A model generated the notes under the pieces. That model was not told the DNA's origin. It did not search any database and saw only the letters and a list, made by a program, of their open reading frames with translations. Shown piece by piece: positions 1-5,132 of a stretch of 13,112 nt of DNA. Where the stretch lies: NCBI GenBank assembly GCA_036279835.1, contig DASUII010000400.1:1-13112 (forward strand), written 5' to 3'. Source of the DNA: GCA-003244245 sp036279835 (lineage in GTDB: Bacteria > Actinomycetota > Actinomycetes > Mycobacteriales > Pseudonocardiaceae). The position numbers were made by a program, and so were the translations under genes. Positions within the stretch are counted from its first letter, which is position 1, and every line of letters starts with the position of its first letter.

Positions 1-5
1 CCCAA

Positions 6-42
6 CTGACGCCGCCATCCCACCCAGGGATGACGGCGTCAG
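6..42 (+). terminator. Hairpin, likely terminator of the gene upstream of the window
   Basis: Arms at 6-20 and 28-42 form a 15-bp stem around a 7-base loop. There is one C-A mismatch when read as plus-strand RNA, which becomes G-U when read from the minus strand, so it could work in both directions. No U-run follows, which is common for actinobacterial terminators. It probably ends the plus-strand unit left of the window (sigM and neighbours in mycobacteria, by synteny). The hairpin is seen directly; termination is inferred. Confidence 0.55.
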
Positions 43-62
43 TCGTGTATCAACCCACGCAC

Positions 63-166
63 CGCCATTCGGAACCGAAACGCGACCCCGCGTACCAACA
101 AACCGCCATCCGGCTCCGAATGGCGGTTTGGCCTGCGCTCAGGCCGCGTAAAGGTTCCGAATGGCT
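63..166. repeat. Array of three 22-bp palindromic elements at 41-bp spacing
   Basis: The elements fit the consensus CGCCATTCGG-N2-CCGAATGGCG. Element A (63-84, centre 73.5) has a perfect left arm and a degenerate right arm. Element B (104-125, centre 114.5) is the best palindrome here, and its stem extends to 101-128 with one mismatch. Element C (145-166, centre 155.5) keeps mainly the right arm. Centre-to-centre distances are exactly 41 bp twice. The outer halves of A (65-76) and C (153-164) are perfect 12-base inverted copies of each other, so alternative long-range pairing is possible. Two related elements occur at 8000-8063. The rest of 43-341 shows no gene I can support. Function is unknown; candidates are phased operators, an RNA structure or a dispersed palindromic repeat family. 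Confidence 0.75.
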
Positions 167-341
167 GTGGCACTCGGCGCTTCGGCGGGCGCACCGGCCC
201 CCGTGTGAGCGCGTGGGCCGCGACGAACGAGCCCATGCGGTCAGCCACCAGAGCCACCACCTCCTCGACGTCCGTCGTCAACTGGCGTGAGCACGTGCGG
301 GGCCCAGGTTGGCGGTACTTGGAGAGCGGCCAACCGGCACG

Positions 342-367
342 GGAACATCGGTCCGTAGGATCGTGTT
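342..367 (+). promoter_or_regulatory. Candidate trxBA promoter: sigma-R-like, with an overlapping TAGGAT -10
   Basis: GGAAC at 342-346 is followed after exactly 18 bases by GTT at 365-367, close to the GGAAT-N18/19-GTT promoter of the thiol-stress sigma factor SigR/SigH, which drives trxBA in Streptomyces and mycobacteria. TAGGAT at 356-361 could be a separate housekeeping -10, although no good -35 precedes it. Either box would start transcription at or next to one of the two GTG start candidates of trxB (368 and 377), giving a leaderless or nearly leaderless mRNA. The motifs are seen directly; their use is inferred from family knowledge. Confidence 0.5.
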
Positions 368-376
368 GTGGCCAAC

Positions 377-1348
377 GTGAGCGATCAGATCCGGGACGTC
401 ATCATTATCGGCTCGGGCCCGGCTGGCTACACCGCCGCGATCTACACCGGGCGAGCCCAGCTGGAGCCGCTGGTCTTCGAGGGCAGCCAGTACGGCGGCG
501 CCTTGATGACCACCACAGATGTGGAGAACTACCCGGGGTTCCGCGACGGGATCATGGGTCCCGATCTGATGGAGCAGTTCAAAGCCCAAGCTGAGCGCTT
601 CGGTGCGGAGGTGCAGGCCAAAGACGTCACCTCGGTCGAGCTGGCTGGTGACATCAAGCGGGTCGTGGTGGATGGGACTACCTACCTGGCCCGGTCGGTG
701 ATACTCGCGATGGGTGCGCAGCCCCGCTACCTCAACGTCCCGGGAGAGCAGGAACTGCTCGGCCGCGGCGTCAGCTCGTGCGCCACCTGCGACGGTTTCT
801 TCTTCCGCGATCAGGATATCGCCGTCATCGGCGGTGGGGACTCCGCGATGGAAGAGGCCATCTTCTTGAGCAAGTTCGCGAAGTCGGTGACTCTGGTGCA
901 TCGGCGCGACGAGTTCCGCGCCTCGAAGATCATGCTTGAACGCGCCCGGAACAACGACAAGATCCGCTGGCGCACCGGGGTGACCGTCGACCGGGTAGTC
1001 GGCGACGGCGGCGTCAGCGGCCTGGAGCTCTCCGACAAAGCGACGCTCGACGTCACCGGCATGTTCGTGGCGATCGGGCACGACCCGCGTAGTCAGCTGG
1101 TCCGCGATCAGGTGGACACCGACGCAGCCGGGTACGTAGTGGTGACCGCGCCGTCCACCGCTACCAGCGTGGACGGCGTCTTCGCGGCGGGTGACCTGGT
1201 GGACCACACCTACCGGCAAGCTGTCACCGCCGCGGGCACTGGCTGCGCGGCCGCGATCGACGTCGAACGCTGGCTCGCTGAGCACGCGGACCCGCACGCG
1301 CAGGTGGCCGCCGAGTTCGTCGGCGGAGGCTACGGTTCCAAGTCCTGA
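377..1348 (+). CDS. trxB: Thioredoxin reductase (NADPH)
   Basis: A cytoplasmic FAD enzyme that passes electrons from NADPH to thioredoxin. From GTG 377 it is 323 residues, the usual length. Visible motifs in order are the FAD-binding GSGPAG near residues 12-17, the redox-active pair in CATC (Cys135 and Cys138), the NADPH-binding GGGDSAMEEA with HRRDEFRAS downstream, and the C-terminal FAD motif AAGDLVDHTYRQAVTAAG. GTG 377 gives an N-terminus starting MSDQIRDVIIIG, like actinomycete TrxB as I recall it; an in-frame GTG at 368 would add three residues, and neither has a strong ribosome binding site. trxA follows 45 bases downstream, giving the usual trxBA operon. The promoter above suggests induction by thiol oxidation. 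Identification is secure; only the start is in doubt. Confidence 0.97.
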   Translation: MSDQIRDVIIIGSGPAGYTAAIYTGRAQLEPLVFEGSQYGGALMTTTDVENYPGFRDGIMGPDLMEQFKAQAERFGAEVQAKDVTSVELAGDIKRVVVDGTTYLARSVILAMGAQPRYLNVPGEQELLGRGVSSCATCDGFFFRDQDIAVIGGGDSAMEEAIFLSKFAKSVTLVHRRDEFRASKIMLERARNNDKIRWRTGVTVDRVVGDGGVSGLELSDKATLDVTGMFVAIGHDPRSQLVRDQVDTDAAGYVVVTAPSTATSVDGVFAAGDLVDHTYRQAVTAAGTGCAAAIDVERWLAEHADPHAQVAAEFVGGGYGSKS

Positions 1349-1393
1349 TCACCAATTCCATCCGGCCATGCAGAACCGCAACCAGGAGATGAG

Positions 1394-1726
1394 ATGGCAG
1401 ACAAGTCGACCGTGACCGTGACCGATGATTCGTTCGCCGACAACGTGCTCGGCAGCGACAAGCCGGTGCTGGTGGACTTCTGGGCGAGCTGGTGCGGTCC
1501 CTGCAAGCAGGTGGCGCCGGTACTCGAGGAGATCGCCTCGGAGAATGGTGACAAGCTCACCATCGCGAAGATGGACATCGACGCCAACCCCAACACCCCA
1601 CGGGAATACCAGATCATGTCGATCCCGACCATGATCCTTTTCTCGGGTGGTAAGCCGGTGAAGCAGATCGTCGGCGCCAAGCCCAAGGCTGCGCTGCTCG
1701 AAGACCTGGCTGACTACCTGGGCTGA
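1394..1726 (+). CDS. trxA: Thioredoxin
   Basis: A 110-residue cytoplasmic disulfide reductase that is re-reduced by the TrxB encoded just upstream. The active site WCGPC is complete (Cys34 and Cys37), preceded by the typical VDFWASW strand. The cis-proline motif is present in SIPTMILF, and G-G-K and VGA follow as in canonical thioredoxins. The ATG is preceded by an AGGAGA ribosome binding site at suitable spacing, which fixes the start. It is probably co-transcribed with trxB. It corresponds by position to trxC (Rv3914) of M. tuberculosis. Nothing is unusual in the sequence. Confidence 0.97.
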   Translation: MADKSTVTVTDDSFADNVLGSDKPVLVDFWASWCGPCKQVAPVLEEIASENGDKLTIAKMDIDANPNTPREYQIMSIPTMILFSGGKPVKQIVGAKPKAALLEDLADYLG

Positions 1727-1755
1727 TTCGCTACTGCCGCGATGTCAGTGGCAGG

Positions 1756-1786
1756 TTCATCGTCGCAGCAGGCAACCGATTATCGT
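1756..1786 (+). promoter_or_regulatory. Weak promoter candidate for cwlM
   Basis: TATCGT at 1781-1786 fits the TANNNT pattern of a -10 box and lies in the 138-base gap between trxA and cwlM. The best upstream box, TTCATC at 1756-1761, is a poor -35 with a long 19-base spacer. The predicted transcript would have a leader of about 70 bases. I see no clear terminator after trxA, so read-through from trxBA is equally possible. Confidence 0.25.
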
Positions 1787-1864
1787 GGGACGCGTCCTGT
1801 CCGGCGGGACGAGCTTGAGTGACAGACCCGCACTGCGACTACGCGCCGAGTGAAGTGAGGTTGA

Positions 1865-3028
1865 ATGCAACTGCTGCGCCGCGGCGACACCGGACAGACG
1901 GTGGCGCAGCTGCGGGCGTTGCTGACCTCACAGGGGTTGCTCCCACCGCCGTCGGAATCGGGTGCTGAGACAGCTGCGGACCCTGACATCTTCGACATCA
2001 CGGTGGAGCACGCGGTCCGCGCCTTCCAGCAGCGCCGCGGTCTGATCAGCGATGGCATCGTCGGGTGGGCCACCTACCAGGCGTTGTGCGATGCGCGTCT
2101 GGGGTTCGGCTGCCGCCTGCTCAGCTATCTCATCGCCGGTCCGATGCGCGGCGACGACGTATGCACGCTGCAGGAACGGTTGCTTGAGCTGGGCTATGAC
2201 GCCTACCGGGCGGACGGGATCTTCGGTTCGCATACCGAGGCCGCGCTGCGCAGCTTCCAACGTGACTATGGCCTGCGGGTCGACGGGGTATGCGGGCCGG
2301 CCACCTTGCGGGCGCTGCGTCAGCTGCAGCCCAAGGTCCGCGGTGGTCGGCCGGTGTTACTCCGCGAGCAGGAACGGGCCCGCCGGGCGGGTCCGGCGTT
2401 GCGCGGCAAGCGGATCATCATCGATCCGTGCCATGGCGGCTCCGAGCAAGGCATCGTGGTCGACGGAGCCACCGAGACGGACCTGATGTGGGACCTGGCT
2501 ACGCGGCTGGCGGGCCGGATGGCTGCTACCGGGATGGAGACGCTGCTGTCCCACAGCCGGGACACCAACCCCACTGAAGCTGAGCGAGCCGCCTTCGCCA
2601 ACACCGAAGGTGGCGACCTGGTGCTGTCGCTGCACACCGACGGCCATGCCACCGCGCTGGCACATGGCTTGGCGACGTTTCACTTCGGCACCAGCAACGG
2701 CACCAGCTCCACCCTGGGTGAGGCGCTGGCCGAGTTCATCCAGCGTGAGCTGACCGCCCGCACCGGGATGCTCGACTGCGGAACCCACCCCAAGACCTGG
2801 GAGCTGCTGCGGATGACGCGGATGCCCGCGGTGCGGGTGGAACTGGGCTACCTGACCAACCCTGGGGACCGCCGCAAGCTCCTCGAACCTGCCTTCCGCG
2901 ATGTGGTCGCCGAAGGGATAGTGGTCGCCGTCAAGCGGCTCTACCTGCTGGGTGAGAACGATCAACCCACCGGCACGTTCACCTTCGCCGATCTCCTACG
3001 CGGCGAGCTGAATGGCTGCCCCTCGTGA
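1865..3028 (+). CDS. cwlM: CwlM-like protein: two peptidoglycan-binding domains plus Amidase_3 domain
   Basis: 387 residues. Two PG_binding_1 repeats occupy about residues 1-75 and 85-155 (the second contains ADGIFGSHTEAALRSFQRDY), followed by an N-acetylmuramoyl-L-alanine amidase fold (Amidase_3) at about 182-357. There is no signal peptide or membrane segment, so a cytoplasmic location is predicted. In mycobacteria CwlM is a PknB-phosphorylated activator of MurA rather than a secreted hydrolase. Here candidates for all zinc and catalytic positions are visible: His190 (DPCHGG), Glu204, His257 (SLHTD) and Glu326 (VRVELGYLTN), so catalytic activity cannot be excluded. The tail after residue 365 is Thr-rich (PTGTFTFADLLRGEL) and is a plausible place for the regulatory phosphothreonine. 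GTGAGG precedes the ATG. It lies downstream of trxA as in mycobacteria. Confidence 0.93.
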   Translation: MQLLRRGDTGQTVAQLRALLTSQGLLPPPSESGAETAADPDIFDITVEHAVRAFQQRRGLISDGIVGWATYQALCDARLGFGCRLLSYLIAGPMRGDDVCTLQERLLELGYDAYRADGIFGSHTEAALRSFQRDYGLRVDGVCGPATLRALRQLQPKVRGGRPVLLREQERARRAGPALRGKRIIIDPCHGGSEQGIVVDGATETDLMWDLATRLAGRMAATGMETLLSHSRDTNPTEAERAAFANTEGGDLVLSLHTDGHATALAHGLATFHFGTSNGTSSTLGEALAEFIQRELTARTGMLDCGTHPKTWELLRMTRMPAVRVELGYLTNPGDRRKLLEPAFRDVVAEGIVVAVKRLYLLGENDQPTGTFTFADLLRGELNGCPS

Positions 3029-3041
3029 AAGTTGGCTAGGT

Positions 3042-3060
3042 CCGCGCTAGCGCAGCGCGG
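3042..3060. terminator. GC-rich hairpin after cwlM, probably bidirectional
   Basis: CCGCGCT (3042-3048) pairs perfectly with AGCGCGG (3054-3060) around a 5-base loop, 13 bases after the cwlM stop. The stop codon of the minus-strand small gene (3047-3049) lies inside it, so the same hairpin could end both converging transcripts. No U-run is present. Confidence 0.5.
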
Positions 3061-3247
3061 CGTGGATCTGGTGCCACACGATGCAGGGAAAGCGACGGCG
3101 GTGCCATCTCCAGCGCCGGCAGGCCCGGCAGCGACCCGCTGCAGTGGGCTGATGGTGGGTCAAGACCAGCCGCAGTGCGGCGATGGGGCCCGGATGATGG
3201 CAGGACGTTTCCAGCTCGGCAAGCGTGTCCCACACCGACTGGACCAT
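3047..3247 (-). CDS. Small Cys/Arg/Trp-rich hypothetical protein
   Basis: A 66-residue ORF rich in Arg, Trp, His and Cys, with Cys16, Cys40, Cys43 and Cys55 and a compact core GRCRACRRW...RRFPCIVW followed by a short helix-like tail. This resembles a type of small actinomycete protein of unknown role, possibly metal-binding; that is recollection, not a search. The ATG has no clear ribosome binding site. The same frame stays open and protein-like for about 30 codons upstream (to about 3345) but has no ATG, GTG or TTG there, so this may be the remnant of a longer gene or start at an unusual codon. It converges on cwlM, and on the other side faces away from the DUF397 gene, overlapping the dubious 5' end of that ORF. 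Not found at this place in mycobacteria. Confidence 0.45.
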   Translation of the reverse strand: MVQSVWDTLAELETSCHHPGPIAALRLVLTHHQPTAAGRCRACRRWRWHRRRFPCIVWHQIHAALR

Positions 3248-3516
3248 GTTCCTGGCGCACGGGTGATCAGCTAGCCACGCGACGGCGGCTACGGATCCCG
3301 GAGCGGGTAGCGGCTGGACGGTCTTGCGTTGCCGGCGCCACCTGGCGCAAGAGCAGCTGCAGCAACGGCCAAGCGAGTTGTGTGGAGGTCGCCGATCTCG
3401 ACGGCGGGCAGCACGCGGTGCGGGACTCCAAGAACCCCACCGGCCCTGTCCTGATCGTCACCTCCACCCAGTGGGTGACCTTCACCACCGCCCTGCACAC
3501 CGGCGATTTAGCCTGA
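3175..3516 (+). CDS. DUF397 domain protein, N-terminal end doubtful or truncated
   Basis: The last 57 residues (from Trp at 3343) are a clear DUF397 domain, with WRKSSCSNGQASCVEVADL, VRDSKNPTGPVLIVT and a TQWVTFTTAL tail. DUF397 proteins are about 60-70 residues, occur in multiple copies in Streptomyces and Pseudonocardiaceae, and normally sit beside a helix-turn-helix regulator (XRE/DUF5753 type) whose signalling they modulate. No such partner is visible here. The only in-frame start is GTG at 3175, which adds about 55 residues unlike the family and overlaps a minus-strand ORF. No ATG, GTG or TTG lies just before the domain. The simplest reading is a gene that has lost its true 5' end. The domain call is firm; the start is not. 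Confidence 0.5.
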   Translation: MRRWGPDDGRTFPARQACPTPTGPCSWRTGDQLATRRRLRIPERVAAGRSCVAGATWRKSSCSNGQASCVEVADLDGGQHAVRDSKNPTGPVLIVTSTQWVTFTTALHTGDLA

Positions 3517-3563
3517 CCCGCATTCAGCGGCGCGTGTTCTCGCGCTGGACCCGAGGGTCAGGC
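3511..3563 (+). terminator. Inverted repeat overlapping the end of the DUF397 gene
   Basis: GCCTGACCC (3511-3519), which contains the DUF397 stop codon, pairs perfectly with GGGTCAGGC (3555-3563). The 35-base interior can form a second small stem (agcg-g-cg with cgcgct). This is a plausible terminator for the DUF397 transcript, though the large loop makes it less certain. Confidence 0.4.
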
Positions 3564-3797
3564 TGGTGCTGTGTGATCGAGGTGCCGACTACGGCGTGAT
3601 GACAGACTGACCCTTCGACGTGGTGCTGGTGCACCCGGCCGGTTTCTTACGCAACCGGATGCTCGCACGCACGCTCAAAGCCGTCGCGCTGCTGGGCAAA
3701 GGACTTGACGGGTTGCCCGTACTGAACGCTGAGTGCCCGTACCTTGCGAGGGTGAATACTTGGGTGCGGTCACTCAGCGGAAGGGTCGGGGGCAGGT
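3564..3797. other. Stretch without a supportable gene
   Basis: A plus-strand frame is open from just after a stop at 3608-3610 (GTG at 3620) to 3841. It gives 73 residues that I do not recognise, with no ribosome binding site, and it overlaps the next gene by 44 bases. TACCTT near 3740-3745 could be a -10 box for the zinc-knuckle gene at 3798, but no convincing -35 accompanies it. TTGACG at 3705-3710 lacks a -10 at normal spacing. Confidence 0.3.
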
Positions 3798-3962
3798 GTG
3801 GGCAAGGACGATCGGCGCCTCTACACCTGCCCGCAATGTAACGGCTCCCAGGTGGTTGTGAAGTGGAAACGGGCTGACGTGGACGAGGAACAGGAGATAG
3901 CGACGACGGAGCTATGCCCCACGTGCGATGGCTCAGGGCAAATCCTGGGACCCTCGACATAG
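3798..3962 (+). CDS. Small zinc-knuckle protein (two CPxC motifs)
   Basis: A 54-residue acidic protein with paired knuckles CPQCNGS (Cys11 and Cys14) and CPTCDGSG (Cys40 and Cys43), separated by 25 residues that include a basic strand and the acidic segment DVDEEQE. The second knuckle resembles the CxxCxGxG units of DnaJ-type zinc fingers, so it probably binds one zinc ion through four cysteines. GTG is the only possible start, because the frame is closed by a stop 45 bases upstream; GGGGGCAG precedes it as a modest ribosome binding site. The next gene (recombinase-like) starts 27 bases after its stop on the same strand, so the two are probably co-transcribed. It is not an established family member to my knowledge. 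Function unknown; nucleic-acid or protein binding is a guess. Confidence 0.55.
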   Translation: MGKDDRRLYTCPQCNGSQVVVKWKRADVDEEQEIATTELCPTCDGSGQILGPST

Positions 3963-3988
3963 CCCCACCGCTGTCCCACACTGACAGC

Positions 3989-4297
3989 ATGCCGCGCACT
4001 GCGATCCTCTATGCCCGGTCGAACCGACGCGAGAATCTCGACCGGCAGGTGCGGGAGTTGGAGGACTGGTGTGACCGCGCTGGCGTTGTGCCGATCGCAA
4101 CGGTCGCCGAGGTCGCGATCGGTGTCCGAGCGTCACGTCGGTGCAGGCAGGTCTTGACGGACGTCGCAGCCGGCCTCGCGGATCTCGTGTTGATTCGGGA
4201 TGTTTCGCGCTTGTCTGAGGACGCCATCCAGCTTGAGCAGATCATCAGCGAGCACCGGTGCCGGCTCGCTACCAGCCGAGACGACCGGCACCACTGA
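3989..4297 (+). CDS. Short serine-recombinase-like protein, catalytic domain only
   Basis: 102 residues matching the N-terminal catalytic domain of the resolvase/invertase family. LYARSNRRENLDRQVRELEDW contains the nucleophile-position Ser11 after an Arg, as in YxRVSxxxQ...RQ. GVRASRRCRQVLTDVAAGLADLVLIRDVSRLSED then matches the R...L...G.aD.v.v...DRLgRD region. Differences from active enzymes are a one-residue shortening before Ser11, DRLGRD changed to SRLSED (the second catalytic Arg becomes Glu and the Asp becomes Ser), and no long E helix or C-terminal DNA-binding domain. It is therefore unlikely to recombine DNA on its own, and may be a regulator or adaptor. ATG 3989 is chosen because the family match begins there; the frame stays open upstream to a GTG at 3914 without family-like sequence. 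It pairs with the zinc-knuckle gene. Confidence 0.65.
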   Translation: MPRTAILYARSNRRENLDRQVRELEDWCDRAGVVPIATVAEVAIGVRASRRCRQVLTDVAAGLADLVLIRDVSRLSEDAIQLEQIISEHRCRLATSRDDRHH

Positions 4298-4350
4298 AGC
4301 AGCAACGGCCGCAGCTGTCCACGCCGTGGTACGGACGCCGACAAATCGCG

Positions 4351-4980
4351 TCAGGCCGGACGCAGGCTTGGCTCGACGTTGTGGAGCGTCACCGACGTCA
4401 ACAGCCTTTCCAACGCAGCCTCGACGTCTTCCTTCCAGGTCAGGGCAGTACGCAGCTCCAGGCGTAGCCGGGGCCAGCGCGAATGCGCGTGCACCGTCTT
4501 AAAGCCGACCTGCTGCAGGAACTCGGCGGGAACCACGCACGTGGACTCCGCAGCGGGACGGGCATCACCGAAGGCCTCGATGGCCTTGACACCACGCCGC
4601 GTGAGGTCCTTGGCGACCGCCTGCACCAGCATCCGGCCCAAGCCGCCACCTTCGAACTCCGGGAGCACCTTCAGCGCGGTAAGCAACACGGCATCAGGGC
4701 TGATCGGTGAGGTGGGAAACGCCGACGCCCGCGGCACCGCGCCGGGAGGGGCGTAAAGCACGTAGCCAGCCGGCACATCGCCGGACATCACTATCCGCCC
4801 GCAGGAACCCCACTCCAGCAACACGCTGGAGACCCAGGCCTCCTTCTCCAACTCCGTTTGACCGAAGTCCTCCGCCTGCTCCCGGATATGCGGGGCAAGC
4901 TCCCAGAACACACAGCGTCGGCACTGCTTCGGCAGCAGATTGAGCTTGTCCAGGGTGACGCCGACCATTCGACGTGACAC
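4351..4980 (-). CDS. GNAT-family N-acetyltransferase, Rv3916c-like
   Basis: 209 residues. The N-terminus carries the signature MVGVTLDKLN and a cysteine pair in CRRCVFWE (residues 20-23), which I recall from the conserved mycobacterial protein Rv3916c in the same place between cwlM and parB. A GNAT fold follows, with the acetyl-CoA loop EFEGGGLGRMLVQAVAKDL at about 108-126 and a last-strand region EFLQQVGF. The acceptor substrate is unknown. GTG 4980 is chosen because AGGGAGG lies four bases upstream; ATG 4968, four codons in, is the alternative. The gene converges with the recombinase-like gene and is divergent from the aminotransferase. A good minus-strand promoter sits at 5036-5064. Confidence 0.88.
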   Translation of the reverse strand: MSRRMVGVTLDKLNLLPKQCRRCVFWELAPHIREQAEDFGQTELEKEAWVSSVLLEWGSCGRIVMSGDVPAGYVLYAPPGAVPRASAFPTSPISPDAVLLTALKVLPEFEGGGLGRMLVQAVAKDLTRRGVKAIEAFGDARPAAESTCVVPAEFLQQVGFKTVHAHSRWPRLRLELRTALTWKEDVEAALERLLTSVTLHNVEPSLRPA

Positions 4981-5035
4981 TGGGCCTCCCTGAACTCCAC
5001 GAGCGCGCGCCAGCGGTGGGCACAGCGCCTGGCGC

Positions 5036-5064
5036 AGCATATGCCGATGACGGCCCAGAGTGAA
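5036..5064 (-). promoter_or_regulatory. Housekeeping-type promoter of the GNAT gene
   Basis: On the minus strand TTCACT (5064-5059) and TATGCT (5041-5036) are separated by exactly 17 bases, four of six matches each to TTGACA and TATAAT. Transcription would start near 5029, about 49 bases before the GTG. Confidence 0.5.
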
Positions 5065-5091
5065 GCCGGCAGCCACCGTGGGACTGACCTC

Positions 5092-5097
5092 TACACT
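5092..5097 (+). promoter_or_regulatory. -10 box candidate for the aminotransferase-ligase unit
   Basis: TACACT fits TANNNT and lies 35 bases before the aminotransferase ATG, giving a leader of about 29 bases. No recognisable -35 sits 16-18 bases upstream, which is common in actinobacteria but lowers certainty. The divergent GNAT promoter ends about 30 bases away. Confidence 0.35.
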
Positions 5098-5132
5098 GCC
5101 AGGGGACCCGCAACCGCAGCGAAGGCGCCCAC

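Noticed and set aside
61..166. CRISPR array
   Set aside because: Only three degenerate palindromic units with 19-base gaps and no cas gene in the window; called a spaced palindrome array instead.
278..1297. Long minus-strand ORF opposite trxB (339 codons)
   Set aside because: It mirrors the trxB codon pattern of high-GC DNA and shows no recognisable domain; trxB is certain on the plus strand.
3042..3060. Attachment site or IS end after cwlM
   Set aside because: The inverted repeat is short, no matching partner or target duplication was found at the other edge of the accessory patch, and a terminator explains it.
3620..3841. Plus-strand ORF of 73 codons
   Set aside because: Protein-like in part, but unrecognised, without a ribosome binding site, and overlapping the zinc-knuckle gene; described only as an unassigned stretch.
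3589..3999. Minus-strand ORF of 136 codons over the zinc-knuckle gene
   Set aside because: Composition is Pro/Ser/Arg-rich as expected of a shadow frame; the plus-strand frame has paired CPxC motifs.
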